Part shown: positions 39,348 to 49,677 of the stretch, one piece after another | Position numbering within the stretch: position 1 is the stretch's first letter | Layout of the letters: each line of letters begins with the position of its first letter | Source: Luteimonas aestuarii | Lineage (GTDB): Bacteria; Pseudomonadota; Gammaproteobacteria; Xanthomonadales; Xanthomonadaceae | Length of the DNA stretch: 64,000 nt | Reading direction: 5' to 3' | NCBI RefSeq assembly: GCF_004357985.1 | Contig: NZ_SMTF01000014.1 | Span: 1-64,000 of the forward strand | Program-made: the position numbers and the translations under genes | Notes under the pieces: model-generated | The model's database searches: none | Seen by the model: the letters and a program-made list of their open reading frames with translations, nothing else | Told to the model about the DNA's origin: nothing

Positions 39348-40423
39348 GTGGCCAGAAGATCCTGTTCGTCGATCGCGACGGCACCCTGATCGAGGAGCCG
39401 GCGGATTTCCAGATCGATGCCTACGAGAAGCTGCGCTTCGTGCGTGGCGTGATTCCGGCCATGCTGAAGCTGCGTGACGCCGGCTTCGAGTTCGTCATCG
39501 TCACCAACCAGGATGGGCTGGGCACGGAAGGCTACCCGCGTGCCAGCTTCGATGGGCCGAACGACCTGATGCTGCAGGTGTTCGAGAGCCAGGGCATCCG
39601 CTTCCGCGAGGTGCTGGTGGACTGCAGCTGGCCGGCCGACAACGCGCCCACGCGCAAGCCAGGGCTGGGGCTGGTGCAGCACTACCTGCGCGACCGTGGC
39701 ATCGACCTCGACCGCTCGGCGATGGTGGGCGATCGCGACACCGATCTGCGTTTCGCCGACAACCTAGGCATCCGCGGCTTCCAGCTGAAGACCCAGCAGT
39801 TCGGCGGCGAGTGGAATTGGGCCGGTATCGCGCACGAACTGGCCGACGCGCCGCGCCGTGCCCGCGTACAGCGCGATACGAAGGAAACCCGAATCACGGT
39901 CGAACTGGACCTCGACCACGCAGCCGACGCCAGCGTGTCCACCGGGTTGCCGTTCTTCGACCACATGCTGGACCAGATCGGCAAGCATGGCGGCATTGCA
40001 CTGATGGTGAAGGCCGAAGGCGACCTTCACATCGACGAGCATCACACCATCGAGGACACCGGCATCGCGCTGGGGCAGGCCCTGCGCGAAGCACTCGGCG
40101 ACAAGCGGGGGATCGCGCGCTACGGCTTCACCCTGCCGATGGACGAAACCCTCGCCAGTGCGGCGCTGGATTTCGGTGGGCGCCCGTACCTCGTCTTCGA
40201 TGGCAGCTTCAAGCGCGAACGGGTCGGCGACATGCCGACCGAGCTGGTCGAGCACTTCTTCCGCTCGGTCTGCGACGCCGCCGCGCTCAACCTCAACCTG
40301 AAGGTCGACGGCGAGAACGACCACCACAAGGTCGAGGCCTGTTTCAAGGCCTTCGCGCGTGCGCTGCGCATGGCGGTGCGTCGCGAGGGCGCGGACTTGC
40401 CCTCGACCAAGGGCGTGCTGTGA
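39344..40423 (+). CDS. hisB: Bifunctional histidinol-phosphatase / imidazoleglycerol-phosphate dehydratase
   Basis: 359 residues. The N-terminal HAD phosphatase (about 1-165) has [12 protein letters not shown] (DxDGT nucleophile), [15 protein letters not shown] and [14 protein letters not shown]. The C-terminal dehydratase (about 170-359) has the manganese-binding pairs [31 protein letters not shown] and [17 protein letters not shown]. The two-domain form is typical of gammaproteobacteria. It supplies two steps of the pathway. Confidence 0.97.
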   Translation: MSGQKILFVDRDGTLIEEPADFQIDAYEKLRFVRGVIPAMLKLRDAGFEFVIVTNQDGLGTEGYPRASFDGPNDLMLQVFESQGIRFREVLVDCSWPADNAPTRKPGLGLVQHYLRDRGIDLDRSAMVGDRDTDLRFADNLGIRGFQLKTQQFGGEWNWAGIAHELADAPRRARVQRDTKETRITVELDLDHAADASVSTGLPFFDHMLDQIGKHGGIALMVKAEGDLHIDEHHTIEDTGIALGQALREALGDKRGIARYGFTLPMDETLASAALDFGGRPYLVFDGSFKRERVGDMPTELVEHFFRSVCDAAALNLNLKVDGENDHHKVEACFKAFARALRMAVRREGADLPSTKGVL

Positions 40424-41022
40424 GCGACGTCGTGCTTGTCGACGCCGGCGGCGCCAACCTCGGGTCGGTGCGCTGGGCGCTGCGGCGGCTGGGCGTGGAG
40501 CCGCTGCTGAGCGACGATGCCGATACCATCCGCGGGGCGCGGCGCGTGGTCCTGCCCGGCGTGAGTACCGCGGCGACGGTCATGCGGCGGTTGCGCGATC
40601 GCGGTCTGGTGGAGGTGCTGCGCACGTTGCGGCAACCGCTGCTGGGTGTTTGCGTCGGCATGCAGCTGCTGTTCGAGCATTCCGAGGAAGACGACACGCC
40701 GTGCCTCGGCCTGTTGTCGGGCACGGTCGCCAGGCTGCCGTCATCGCCCGGGATTCGCGTGCCACACATGGGCTGGAACCAGCTGTCGGCGACGCGCAGT
40801 GACGATATGCTCGCGGGAGTCGAAGCCGGTGCGAATGCTTACTTCGTGCACAGCTACGCCGCGCCGATGACCGCGGACTGCATCGCCAGCACCACGCACG
40901 GCCCCGCGTTCGCCGCCGTGGTCCGGCGCGGAAACGTGGTGGGCGCGCAATTCCACCCCGAGCGTTCCGCCGCGACGGGCGCCACGCTGTTGCGCAATTT
41001 CCTTTCGATGGAGGCCGCATGA
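40420..41022 (+). CDS. hisH: Imidazole glycerol phosphate synthase, glutaminase subunit
   Basis: 200 residues from the GTG at 40420, overlapping the hisB stop. Class I glutamine amidotransferase that feeds ammonia to HisF. The nucleophilic Cys is in [17 protein letters not shown], with the partner His and Glu in [11 protein letters not shown] near the C-terminus. It also has [19 protein letters not shown] at the N-terminus. The stop overlaps hisA by ATGA. Confidence 0.95.
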   Translation: MSDVVLVDAGGANLGSVRWALRRLGVEPLLSDDADTIRGARRVVLPGVSTAATVMRRLRDRGLVEVLRTLRQPLLGVCVGMQLLFEHSEEDDTPCLGLLSGTVARLPSSPGIRVPHMGWNQLSATRSDDMLAGVEAGANAYFVHSYAAPMTADCIASTTHGPAFAAVVRRGNVVGAQFHPERSAATGATLLRNFLSMEAA

Positions 41023-41789
41023 GCACCGCCCAAGCCTTCACCCTGTATCCGGCCATCGACGTGCGCGGGGGCAGGATCGTACGCCTGTCGCAGGGCGACT
41101 ACGACCAGGAAACGCGCTACGGCGACGACCCGCTGCAGCTGGCCACCGCCTACGCGAAGCAGGGCGCGGCATGGCTGCACCTGGTCGACCTGGATGCGGC
41201 GCGCGCCGGCGGCTACACGCTGTCGACGCTGGTGCGGCAGATCGTGGATACGACCGGCCTGCAGGTGCAGACGGGGGGCGGCGTGCGCACGCGGGACGAT
41301 GTGTCCGCGATCCTGGCCGCAGGCGCCGCGCGCGTGGTGGTCGGCTCGCTGGCCGTGCGTGAACCCGACACCGTGCTGTCGTGGCTGGATGCGTTCGGCA
41401 GCGAGCGGATCACCGTCGCGCTAGATACCCGGCAGGATCGTGCCGGCGCCTGGCGCCTGCCGGTGCACGGCTGGACCGAAACCGCGGCCGGCACGCTGGA
41501 GCTGATGGCTGCACGCTATGCGCGCGCCGGCCTGCAGCACCTGCTGTGCACGGACATTTCCCGCGACGGCATGATGACCGGGCCGAACCTCGAGCTGTAC
41601 CAGGCGCTGAAGCTCACCGTGCCTACGCTGCAGGTGCAGGCATCCGGTGGCGTGCGCAACCTCGACGACGTACTGCGCGTGCAGCGTCTCGGCTGCGCCG
41701 GCGTGGTGCTGGGGCGTTCGCTGCTGGAAGGCAAGTTGACCCTGCCCGAAGGTTTCGTGGCCACCAGACGTGGTGATACGCCGTGCTGA
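41019..41789 (+). CDS. hisA: ProFAR isomerase
   Basis: 256 residues, a beta/alpha barrel. It isomerises the open-chain aminoaldose to the ketose (ProFAR to PRFAR). Catalytic Asp in [14 protein letters not shown] and the second Asp in [15 protein letters not shown]; phosphate loops [13 protein letters not shown] and [13 protein letters not shown]. The hisF GTG start at 41783 overlaps its last codons by 7 bases. Confidence 0.95.
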   Translation: MSTAQAFTLYPAIDVRGGRIVRLSQGDYDQETRYGDDPLQLATAYAKQGAAWLHLVDLDAARAGGYTLSTLVRQIVDTTGLQVQTGGGVRTRDDVSAILAAGAARVVVGSLAVREPDTVLSWLDAFGSERITVALDTRQDRAGAWRLPVHGWTETAAGTLELMAARYARAGLQHLLCTDISRDGMMTGPNLELYQALKLTVPTLQVQASGGVRNLDDVLRVQRLGCAGVVLGRSLLEGKLTLPEGFVATRRGDTPC

Positions 41790-42553
41790 GCCGTCGCATC
41801 GTGCCTTGCCTGGACGTGCGCGATGGCCGCGTGGTGAAGGGCGTGAAGTTCCGCGACCACGTGGACATGGGCGACATCGTCGATCTCGCGCTCCGCTATC
41901 GCGACGAAGGCGCGGATGAACTGGTGTTCTACGACATTGGCGCAAGCCCGCAGCGGCGTTCCGTCGACGTCGACTGGGTGGAGCGGGTGTCGTCGCAACT
42001 CGACATCCCGTTCTGCGTGGCCGGCGGCATCCGCGACGTGGCCACCGCGCGCGCGGTGCTGCATGCCGGTGCGGACAAGGTGTCGATCAACACCCCGGCA
42101 CTGGAGCGTCCGCAGCTGGTGTCGGAGCTCGCCGTCGAATTCGGCGTGCAGTGCGTGGTGGTCGGCATCGATTCCACCCGCGAGGACGATGGCGAATGGC
42201 GCGTGCGCAGCCACACCGGTGACCCGGACGGCATGCGTGCGCCTGGGCGCCGTACCCTGGACTGGGTGGTCGAAGTGCAGCGGCTGGGCGCAGGCGAGAT
42301 CGTGCTCAACTGCATGGACAGCGATGGCGTCCGCCGTGGATACGACATCGCGCAACTCAAGGCGGTGCGTGCCGTGTGCAACGTGCCGCTGGTGGCGTCG
42401 GGTGGTGCCGGCGAGGCCGCGCACTTCGCCGAGGCGTTTCGCGTGGCCGATGTGGACGCGGCGCTGGCCGCGAGCGTGTTCCATTCCGGCCGGCTGGCCA
42501 TCCCCGCGCTCAAGCGCGAACTGCGCACGCAGGGCATCGAGGTACGCGAATGA
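41783..42553 (+). CDS. hisF: Imidazole glycerol phosphate synthase, cyclase subunit
   Basis: 256 residues from the GTG at 41783. Beta/alpha barrel that uses ammonia from HisH to make imidazole glycerol phosphate and AICAR. Catalytic Asp11 region [19 protein letters not shown] and the second Asp in [14 protein letters not shown]. Phosphate loops: [13 protein letters not shown] and [12 protein letters not shown]. It overlaps hisA and hisIE. Confidence 0.96.
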   Translation: MLSRRIVPCLDVRDGRVVKGVKFRDHVDMGDIVDLALRYRDEGADELVFYDIGASPQRRSVDVDWVERVSSQLDIPFCVAGGIRDVATARAVLHAGADKVSINTPALERPQLVSELAVEFGVQCVVVGIDSTREDDGEWRVRSHTGDPDGMRAPGRRTLDWVVEVQRLGAGEIVLNCMDSDGVRRGYDIAQLKAVRAVCNVPLVASGGAGEAAHFAEAFRVADVDAALAASVFHSGRLAIPALKRELRTQGIEVRE

Positions 42554-43158
42554 ACACGACGACCGATCGATTCGACCAGCTGGACTGGGCCAAGGGCGAC
42601 GGCCTGCTGCCGGCGATCGTGCAGGATGCCGACACCCTGCGCGTGCTGATGCTGGGCTACATGGACGCCGATGCGCTGGCCGCGACACGCGAGGGTGGCG
42701 AGGTCACCTTCTTCAGCCGCAGCAAGGGGCGACTGTGGAAGAAGGGTGAGAGTTCCGGCCACACGCTGTCGCTGGTGTCGATCGACGTGGACTGCGACCA
42801 GGACGCCCTGCTGGTACTGGCGCGGCCGAACGGGCCCACCTGCCATCTGCAGCGTCCCAGCTGCTTTCCGGAGGCGCCGGCGTCGGCGCTCGGCGAGCTG
42901 TCGGCGTTGGTCCGCGCGCGTGAAGCGGAGCGGCCGGACGGCAGCTACACCACGCGCATGTTCGAAGCTGGCGTGCGCCGCATCGCGCAGAAGGTCGGCG
43001 AGGAAGGCGTGGAGACGGCGCTCGCGGCGGTGGCGGAGGATGACGACGCACTGCTCGGCGAAGCGGCCGACCTGGCCTACCACCTGCTGGTGCTGCTGCG
43101 CGCGCGCGGACTGGGGCTTGCGCAACTGGAGGCCAAGCTGGCTTCACGCGCGGGCTGA
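42550..43158 (+). CDS. hisIE: Bifunctional phosphoribosyl-AMP cyclohydrolase / phosphoribosyl-ATP pyrophosphatase
   Basis: 202 residues. The N-terminal HisI domain (about 1-110) shows [38 protein letters not shown] and [12 protein letters not shown] (zinc cysteines). The C-terminal HisE domain (about 120-202) has [15 protein letters not shown] and [13 protein letters not shown]. It catalyses the second and third steps of the pathway and closes the his operon. It converges with the diguanylate cyclase gene, leaving 12 bp with a shared hairpin. Confidence 0.96.
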   Translation: MNTTTDRFDQLDWAKGDGLLPAIVQDADTLRVLMLGYMDADALAATREGGEVTFFSRSKGRLWKKGESSGHTLSLVSIDVDCDQDALLVLARPNGPTCHLQRPSCFPEAPASALGELSALVRAREAERPDGSYTTRMFEAGVRRIAQKVGEEGVETALAAVAEDDDALLGEAADLAYHLLVLLRARGLGLAQLEAKLASRAG

Positions 43159-43159
43159 G

Positions 43160-43180
43160 GGCCGCCCGCCTCAGGCGGCC
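43160..43180. terminator. Hairpin at the convergent hisIE / GGDEF gene ends
   Basis: GGCCGCC (43160-43166) and GGCGGCC (43174-43180) make a 7-bp GC stem, with a smaller alternative stem inside. It spans the space between the two stops. It has no T-run, so termination is plausible but weak. Confidence 0.4.
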
Positions 43181-45003
43181 GTGATCGAAGTGCGCACGCA
43201 GTCGCGGCCGTTCGCCTTGGCTGCGTACAGCGCCCGGTCCGCGGTTTCGAAGGCATCGTCGATGTCATCCATCGCGTCGGCAGCCACGGTGTGCACGCCG
43301 ATGCTGGCAGAAATGGAAACCCTGAGCTCCTGCGAGGTGCAGGCATCCGCGACCAGGGCCTGTCGCACGCTTTCGGCCACGGCTACCGCCGTGCGCAGGT
43401 CGGTGGCCGGCAGCGCGACCACGAATTCCTCGCCGCCGAAGCGGGCCAGCAATGCATCATGCGGACGCAGCGTCTTGCCGATCCGCTGCGCCGCCCAGCG
43501 CAGGCAATCGTCGCCGACGAGATGGCCGTGCTGGTCGTTGATCGACTTGAAATGGTCCAGGTCGATCATCAGCAAGGACAGCGGCCGCCGTGCATCGCGG
43601 CATTCGTCGAGCATCGTCTCGAAGCGTTCGTGGAAGTAGGTGCGGTTGTACAGTCCGGTCAGGCCGTCGCGGCGGCTGGAATCGCGCAGGCGCTCGTGCG
43701 CTTCCTCCAGCTGCACCAGGGCGTGGCGCACTTCCTGCGTGCGCTGCGCCACCTTGCGCTCCAGCTGCTGGTTGGCCTCGGCGGTGATCCGCTCGTTCTC
43801 GTTGCGCAACACGCCGTAACGGTGGCCCAGTGCGATCGACAGCAGCAGCATCTCCAGCGCCGACCCGATCTGCACGCCGTATTCGGTCACCAGGGTCTTG
43901 GGAACGATGCCGAATGCCACCAGCGTGAACAGGGTGGTGCCGAGCAGGAACATGCCCCACGCCAGCAGGAACAGCTGGGCCGGCTTGTAGCCCTGGCGCA
44001 GTACCACCACGCTGGCGATGGCGATCCACAGCACGCCCAGCAGCACCGCGCGCGACGCCACCGGGGTGGAGATGCGATAGGGCAGCCACACCGAGGCGAT
44101 GCCCCAGACGATGAAGAAAGCGATCAGCGCGAGGCTGACGAGATTGCCCTTCGGCCATCGTTTCGGCAGGTCGAGGAAGGTTCGTGCAAACTGCTGCATG
44201 CCGATCAACGCCAGGCAGATCGACAGCGGGACCGCCCGGTCCGCCAGCCAGGGCGAATTTGGCCACAGGTATTCGAATCCGAAGCCGTTGAGGGTGAACA
44301 GCACCAGGCCGAATGCACTGATGTGCATCAGGTACCAGAAGTAGCTCGCGTCGCGCAGCGAGATCCAAAGCACCAGGTTGTAGAAGAACAGCGCCAGCAG
44401 GATGCCGTAGTAGATGCCGATGATGAATTGCGCATCGCGCGACAGCTCGGTGAAGGCCTTGGGCGTGTACAGCCGCAACGGCACCTGCATCGAACTCTGG
44501 CTTTCCACGCGCACCAGGAATTCGACGGGCGTGTCCAGCGGCAGCTCGAACTGGAAGTTCGGGTGGCGGTAGCGCACGCTGCGCGCCTCGAACGGCAGGC
44601 TGTCGCCCCCGGCATGGTGCACCACGCGACCATCCGGGTAGCGCGCGTAGACGTCGATGCGATCGCTCAGGGGATACGACTGCACCAGCAGCCAGCGTGG
44701 CTCTTCGGGGTTCTGGTTGACCACAGGGAGATGGAACCAGAACGCGCCACGCTGGAAACCGAACGCATCGCGACCGTCGGGCAAAGGCGCGAAGTCCCGG
44801 GTCTGCGCGTGCTGCCAGGCATCTTCCGGGCGCAGGGTGGATTCGCTGTCGTGGTGGTAGCGGATGTGCGGCGACAGCGGCACATCGCTGTCACCGGGCG
44901 CGATGACCAGTGGTTGCGGTGCCTGCGCGAAGGCCGTGGCACAGGCGAGCAGCAGCAACAGGCAGTTGCTGGAGAAGAATATGGCGAGCTTCGTTCCCTG
45001 CAT
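43171..45003 (-). CDS. 7TMR-DISM diguanylate cyclase
   Basis: 610 residues. A signal peptide is followed by a periplasmic 7TMR-DISMED2-like domain (about 35-185) and seven transmembrane helices (about 190-390). A coiled-coil (NENERITAEANQQLERKVAQRTQEVRHAL and on) then leads to a GGDEF domain with the active-site motif GGEEF at 523-527. It makes cyclic di-GMP from two GTP in response to an external signal, probably a carbohydrate or small ligand. The inhibitory-site-like RPHD lies one residue out of the usual register, so product inhibition may be altered. It is transcribed toward hisIE. Confidence 0.9.
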   Translation of the reverse strand: MQGTKLAIFFSSNCLLLLLACATAFAQAPQPLVIAPGDSDVPLSPHIRYHHDSESTLRPEDAWQHAQTRDFAPLPDGRDAFGFQRGAFWFHLPVVNQNPEEPRWLLVQSYPLSDRIDVYARYPDGRVVHHAGGDSLPFEARSVRYRHPNFQFELPLDTPVEFLVRVESQSSMQVPLRLYTPKAFTELSRDAQFIIGIYYGILLALFFYNLVLWISLRDASYFWYLMHISAFGLVLFTLNGFGFEYLWPNSPWLADRAVPLSICLALIGMQQFARTFLDLPKRWPKGNLVSLALIAFFIVWGIASVWLPYRISTPVASRAVLLGVLWIAIASVVVLRQGYKPAQLFLLAWGMFLLGTTLFTLVAFGIVPKTLVTEYGVQIGSALEMLLLSIALGHRYGVLRNENERITAEANQQLERKVAQRTQEVRHALVQLEEAHERLRDSSRRDGLTGLYNRTYFHERFETMLDECRDARRPLSLLMIDLDHFKSINDQHGHLVGDDCLRWAAQRIGKTLRPHDALLARFGGEEFVVALPATDLRTAVAVAESVRQALVADACTSQELRVSISASIGVHTVAADAMDDIDDAFETADRALYAAKANGRDCVRTSITAA

Positions 45004-45136
45004 TGAACTCCCCGGCTCCCGGCGCCCCGGCCGGGGACGCGTCCCTTCCCGGGAGCACGTTCAGATTAGACCAGCGTCCACGCGAAATCATCTTCCGCCC
45101 GCATAATCCACGTGATTCGGAGCCGGGACCAGACAA

Positions 45137-46675
45137 GTGCAGGGATTGGAAACGTTTGCGGGACTCTTGCTGGCGCTGGCCACGACGGCGGACGGCGGCG
45201 CTGCCGCCGGTACCAGCTGCGAAGGGCGGGTGCTTCTGCACGGCGGGCAGGCCGCGGTACCGGGGGCGCTGGTTTCCGACGGTCGTGGCGTGGTGGCCAC
45301 CGACCAGGAGGGGCGCTATCGCATCGACATGCCCGCGCATCACCGGGAGTTGTTCGTCATCGCCCCCGATGGCTTTGCCGTGCCGATGGCTGCGGATGGA
45401 TTGCCTGCGTTCTGGCGCAGCGACTGCGGCGATTTCAGGCTCACGAGGGATGCCAATGCAGCGCAGGAGACGCAGCGCGTCCTGGTATTCGCCGACCCCC
45501 AGACTTCGGACGCGCAGGAAGTCGATTACTACGCGCGCGCCATCGTCGCGCCGGCACGTGGAGAATCGGAGGTTGCACTCGGCATCACCTTGGGAGACGT
45601 GACCAACGATGTCGCGGCCCTGTACCCGGCGTTGAACGCAGCCACCACGTCGATCGGCGTTCCCTGGCTGCACCTGGCGGGCAACCACGATGTCGATCCC
45701 GGTGCGCAGGATGACGGCGATGCCTTGACCGCGTTTCGCGCAGTCTACGGCCCGGATACCTTCGCCTGGCAGTCGTCGCAGGCGAGCTTCGTGGTGCTGG
45801 ACAACGTGGTGTCGATGCCCGGGCAGCGGCCGGCCTACATCGGCGGCCTTCGCGACGATCAGTTCGCCTTCCTCGAGGCCTACCTGCCGCATGCGCCACG
45901 CGACCGGCTGCTGGTAGTGGCCGCGCACATCCCGTGGTTCGATACCGCAGCGGCCGGCCGGCCCGGGACCCTCCGCACGTCGGATCGCGAGCGCCTGTTC
46001 GCGTTGTTGCAGGATTTCCCGAACGTGTTGCTGCTCAGTGCGCATCGCCACACGCAGCGCCAGTTCTTCCACGGTGGGGCCGAGGGCTGGCACGGCGCCG
46101 CGCCCCTGCACGAATACAACGTGGGCGCCGCGAGCGGCGCGTACTGGTCTGGCATGCGCGACGCGCAGGGCATTCCGGTAGCGACGATGGCTGACGGCAC
46201 GCCGCGGGGCTATGCGGTGCTCGACATCGGTGCCAGCGGCGATTACCGGCTGGCCTGGCGCCCGACGGGCGTGGATGGCGATGATCCGGCGATCACCGCG
46301 GCGATGGCCCTGCATGCTCCCAGGGTGCTGCGGCGGGGCGCCTACCCGGCCTGGGGCGTGTTCGCCAATGTCTGGATGGGCCACGACGGCACGCGCGTCG
46401 AGTACCGCATCGGCGAACGCGAATGGGCGCCGATGCAGAAGGTCTTGCAGGCCGATCCGCGCTTGCGCATCCAGAATACGCTCGACGACCTGTCGGACGG
46501 GTTGCGTGGCCTGGATCGCTCGCCGGAGGCGGAGCTGTCCACGCACCTGTGGCGGGGTGCGCTGGACACGCGGCTTCCGCTGGGCGTGCACCGCGTCGAA
46601 GTACGCGCGTTCGATGATGCCGGCGGCGAGCATCGTGCCGTCATCGACTATCGGCTGCAGGACTGGAGGGAATGA
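45137..46675 (+). CDS. Secreted calcineurin-like metallophosphoesterase
   Basis: 512 residues from the GTG at 45137, with a signal peptide ending near AAAGTS. An N-terminal carboxypeptidase-regulatory-like beta domain (GAAAGTSCEGRVLLHGG to about 110) precedes the metallophosphatase core. Metal-binding motifs: FADPQ (DPQ in place of DxH), GDVTND, GNHD, HIPW and SAHRH. A C-terminal MetallophosC-type domain completes it. The substrate is unknown; related secreted members act on phosphate esters or sugar phosphates. Its stop overlaps the next gene (ATGACC at 46672). It is divergent from the diguanylate cyclase. Confidence 0.85.
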   Translation: MQGLETFAGLLLALATTADGGAAAGTSCEGRVLLHGGQAAVPGALVSDGRGVVATDQEGRYRIDMPAHHRELFVIAPDGFAVPMAADGLPAFWRSDCGDFRLTRDANAAQETQRVLVFADPQTSDAQEVDYYARAIVAPARGESEVALGITLGDVTNDVAALYPALNAATTSIGVPWLHLAGNHDVDPGAQDDGDALTAFRAVYGPDTFAWQSSQASFVVLDNVVSMPGQRPAYIGGLRDDQFAFLEAYLPHAPRDRLLVVAAHIPWFDTAAAGRPGTLRTSDRERLFALLQDFPNVLLLSAHRHTQRQFFHGGAEGWHGAAPLHEYNVGAASGAYWSGMRDAQGIPVATMADGTPRGYAVLDIGASGDYRLAWRPTGVDGDDPAITAAMALHAPRVLRRGAYPAWGVFANVWMGHDGTRVEYRIGEREWAPMQKVLQADPRLRIQNTLDDLSDGLRGLDRSPEAELSTHLWRGALDTRLPLGVHRVEVRAFDDAGGEHRAVIDYRLQDWRE

Positions 46676-47259
46676 CCATGGTCGAACTGCCAACGGACTT
46701 GCCGGTGCGCCATTTCCGCGACGCCGCCGCCTGGCAAGCCTGGCTGTCCAGGCACGAAGACAGCCCCGGCATGTGGCTGAAAATCGCCAAGAAGGGCTCC
46801 GGCATCGCGTCGGTCACCTATGCCGAGGCGTTGGATGTCGCGCTGTGCCATGGCTGGATCGACGGCCTGAAGAAGTCGCTCGATACCGACTTCTTCCTGC
46901 AGCGGTTCACGCCGCGCAAGCCGCGCAGCCTCTGGTCGAAAATCAACATCGAGAAGGTGGAGCGCCTGGTCGCGGCCGGGCGCATGCAACCGGCGGGCTT
47001 GCGGCAGGTGGATGCTGCCAAGGCCGACGGCCGCTGGCAGGCCGCATACGCCGGCGCTTCGCGGATGGAGGTGCCGCCGGAGCTGGCCGCGCTGCTGGCG
47101 AAGAACCGCAAGGCCAAGGCGTTCTTCGATGCGCTCGACAGGACCAATCGCTATGCGTTTTGCTGGCGCGTGCAGACGGCGGTGAAGCCGGAAACGAAGC
47201 GCGCGCGCGCGGAGAAGTTCGTGGCCATGCTCGCCAGGGGCGAGAAACTCCACGGTTGA
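46672..47259 (+). CDS. YdeI/OmpD-associated family protein
   Basis: 195 residues. Typical YdeI-like features: ASVTYAEALDVALCHGWIDGLKKSLDTDF, FTPRKPRSLWSKINIEKVERL, and the C-terminal domain near AFFDALDRTNRYAFCWRVQ ending in RGEKLHG. The family's biochemical role is not established. It overlaps the phosphoesterase gene, so it probably shares its transcript. A second ATG at 46678 is equally possible. Confidence 0.8.
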   Translation: MTMVELPTDLPVRHFRDAAAWQAWLSRHEDSPGMWLKIAKKGSGIASVTYAEALDVALCHGWIDGLKKSLDTDFFLQRFTPRKPRSLWSKINIEKVERLVAAGRMQPAGLRQVDAAKADGRWQAAYAGASRMEVPPELAALLAKNRKAKAFFDALDRTNRYAFCWRVQTAVKPETKRARAEKFVAMLARGEKLHG

Positions 47260-47292
47260 ATCGTGCCGGCAACCCCCGCGCGCGGGCCAGCA

Positions 47293-48150
47293 TCAATCGT
47301 GCGGGTAGGCCGCCACCGGGCCGCGCTGCGCGCCGGCTTCCCACGCCTGCAGGCGTGCGAGTGCGTCGCTGCCGACATCCATCTGCGGCTCGGACGGGGT
47401 GAGCCGGTCCATTTTTTCGCGGCGTGCCACCTGGCGGCGCGCGTACTGAAAGGCGTCCAGCAGGCCGCCATCGCGGTTCATGCCTTCGACCAGCAGGGCG
47501 CGGCCGAAGTAGGTGGCGCTTTCGGTGTCGCCGCAGCCGAACGAGGTGCGGTCGTGCCGTGCCGCGGTCAGCACGATCGTGCCCGCGTCCTGCAGCGCCG
47601 GGATGAAGCCGCCGGAATAGCAGGCCGAGACGATGACCACGCGCCGGGGGATGCCGGCATCGTCCAGCGCGACGCGCAACTGGGTGGGCTTGAGGAAGGT
47701 TTCGAACAGGCCGGGTTGTCCGACGGCCAACTGGTGTCTGGCCGTGCCGTGCGAGGCGAGGTAGACCAGCAGCAGGTCTTCCTCCGGGTCCATGGTGGCG
47801 GCGATGCCGGCCAGCGCGTGGCGCAGGTTGTCGAGCGTGGCCAATGGCGTGTCTTCGCGTCGCCGCGCATCGGGACGGTTTGCGAGTACCAGTGTGCGTC
47901 CCTCGTTGCCATGTCGCTGCGCCATCAGCGTGCGCAGGTAGGCGACTTCGTTGCCGAAGACCTGTTCGTTGCCGTCGCCGGCGAACCCGACCACGTACAG
48001 GTCGACCGCGCCGGGGCGCTGTGCCGGCATCGCGGCGAGCGCGGCATCGATGCGCTGCAGGTCGCGTGCGGCGCGTTCGGAGGCTTCGCTCGCGCCCGCG
48101 ACGCCCGGGGCGCAGCACGCCAGCAGCAGGGCGAACAGGCGCAGGCGCAT
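47293..48150 (-). CDS. C13-family (legumain/caspase-like) cysteine peptidase
   Basis: 285 residues from MRLRLFALLL (ATG 48150), with a signal peptide (MRLRLFALLLACCAPGVAGA). The clan CD fold motifs are visible: LVYLASHGTARHQ with the catalytic His, and RVVIVSACYSGGFIPALQDAG with the catalytic Cys. A periplasmic or lipoprotein-like location is likely; the cysteines near the signal cut do not form a clear lipobox. It begins 1 bp after the mtnC stop, so it may be the last gene of the methionine-salvage operon. The peptidase substrate is unknown. Confidence 0.85.
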   Translation of the reverse strand: MRLRLFALLLACCAPGVAGASEASERAARDLQRIDAALAAMPAQRPGAVDLYVVGFAGDGNEQVFGNEVAYLRTLMAQRHGNEGRTLVLANRPDARRREDTPLATLDNLRHALAGIAATMDPEEDLLLVYLASHGTARHQLAVGQPGLFETFLKPTQLRVALDDAGIPRRVVIVSACYSGGFIPALQDAGTIVLTAARHDRTSFGCGDTESATYFGRALLVEGMNRDGGLLDAFQYARRQVARREKMDRLTPSEPQMDVGSDALARLQAWEAGAQRGPVAAYPHD

Positions 48151-48151
48151 G

Positions 48152-48862
48152 TCAGCCGGCCGCCAGGTCCGTGAAGCGTTCGATACGCAGGTGGCCGCCG
48201 GTGGCGTCGCCGCCGCGCGGTTCGGGATAGTCCTCGCGGCGGTCGACCAGCGCCGTGCGCAGGCCGGCATCGCGCGCGGCATCGAGCTCGGCGACCACGT
48301 CGGACAGGAACAGGATGTCGCCCGGCGCAGCATCCAGTGCCTTGGCGATGCGCGCATAGCTCGACGACTCGCGTTTGCCGCCGATGCCGGTATCGAACCA
48401 GCCGGAGAACAAGCCACCAAGATCGCCGGCATCGGTATGCGCGAACAGCAGCTTCTGCGCCGGCACCGATCCGGAGGAATACACCGCCAGGGTGCTGCCG
48501 GTCGCATGCCAGCCGCGCAGCGCGTCGACGGCATCGGGGTAGACCGGCGCGGTGAAGTCGGCATCGCGGTAACCGGCTTCCCAGACCATGCCCTGCAGCG
48601 CCTTCAGCGCGGTGTGCTTGCGGTCCTGGTCGATCCAGCCCTGCAGGGTCTCCACGATCATCCCGTCCTGGCACAGGCCGCCGTTCTCGGCCGCCACCTG
48701 GTCCAGCCATTGGCGGACCCCGGGCTCGTCGCCATGCTCGCGCACGAAGCGTGGCAGCGCGCGGCGGGCGTAGGGGAACAGCACGTCCCTGACGAACGAA
48801 ATCGACGACGTGGTGCCTTCGATGTCGGTGAGGATGATCGGCGCGGGGGCAGGGGTGGTCAT
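48152..48862 (-). CDS. mtnC: Enolase-phosphatase E1 (acireductone synthase)
   Basis: 236 residues, a HAD hydrolase. In methionine salvage it converts the diketo-phosphate to acireductone by an enolase and a phosphatase step in one protein. Signature: the HAD nucleophile [26 protein letters not shown] near the N-terminus, [16 protein letters not shown] and [19 protein letters not shown]. The order on the minus strand is mtnB, mtnD, mtnC, then the C13 peptidase. Confidence 0.95.
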   Translation of the reverse strand: MTTPAPAPIILTDIEGTTSSISFVRDVLFPYARRALPRFVREHGDEPGVRQWLDQVAAENGGLCQDGMIVETLQGWIDQDRKHTALKALQGMVWEAGYRDADFTAPVYPDAVDALRGWHATGSTLAVYSSGSVPAQKLLFAHTDAGDLGGLFSGWFDTGIGGKRESSSYARIAKALDAAPGDILFLSDVVAELDAARDAGLRTALVDRREDYPEPRGGDATGGHLRIERFTDLAAG

Positions 48863-49006
48863 GCGGATAGCGTACCGCTTCCCGGGCTTGGATTTTGGTG
48901 GGGCGGACGGCGCGCGTTCCTGTTTCCGTCAGCCCGGCTTGCGCCGGGACGACGGACTTCAGTCATGCGCGTGGGCAGTCGATGGCGAAAGTGCTTGTCG
49001 AGCCGA

Positions 49007-49567
49007 TCAACCGCCCGGCGCGGGATTCTCGTAGCGCGGGAATTTCCGCGCGATATCGGTGCCGGTGAAGTGGCCGATCCACCCGTCGGGCTGCTCGAAG
49101 AACCGGATCGCCACGAAGCGCGGCTCCGGGCCCATGTCGAACCAGTGCGTGGTGCCGTCCGGCACTGCGATCAGGTCGTCCTTCACGCACTCGATCTCGT
49201 AGACCTTGTCTTCGACGTGCAGGGTGAACAGGCCGGAGCCATCGACGAAGAACCGCACCTCGTCTTCCTTGTGGAAGTGCTCGTCGAGGAACTTGGCGCG
49301 CAGCTCGTCCTTCTTCGGGTTGTCCGGGGCGATGCTGATCACGTCGACCGTGGTGAAGCCGCGTTCGGCGCTGATGCGGTCGATGTCGGCCTTGTACGCG
49401 GCCAGCACCTGCTCGGGCGTGGCCCCGGCCTCGACCGGCTGGCTGGCCTGCCAGCGCTCGAAATGCACGCCGATCTTCGCCAGTTCGCGCGCGATCTCCT
49501 CGCCGTCGTGCGTGGCCAGTTCGGGGCGGTCGGGGGCCGTGTCGGAAAAGATGCGGAGGCGGCTCAT
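49007..49567 (-). CDS. mtnD: Acireductone dioxygenase
   Basis: 186 residues from [10 protein letters not shown] (ATG 49567); the longer frame upstream is a shadow. It cleaves acireductone with oxygen to the methionine precursor KMTB and formate (Fe form). The cupin metal site reads [18 protein letters not shown] (HxH and Glu) with the later His in [10 protein letters not shown]. It lies between mtnB and mtnC. Confidence 0.95.
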   Translation of the reverse strand: MSRLRIFSDTAPDRPELATHDGEEIARELAKIGVHFERWQASQPVEAGATPEQVLAAYKADIDRISAERGFTTVDVISIAPDNPKKDELRAKFLDEHFHKEDEVRFFVDGSGLFTLHVEDKVYEIECVKDDLIAVPDGTTHWFDMGPEPRFVAIRFFEQPDGWIGHFTGTDIARKFPRYENPAPGG

Positions 49568-49677
49568 GGCGTTCGGCTCGTGGGGCGGGTCGAAGGCGAA
49601 AGCGTAGCAGCTGCCCGGCGGTCGGGCGTCACGGCGGCGGAACGCAGGCGCGACGCGGCTGCAACGACGCCAGCGAC

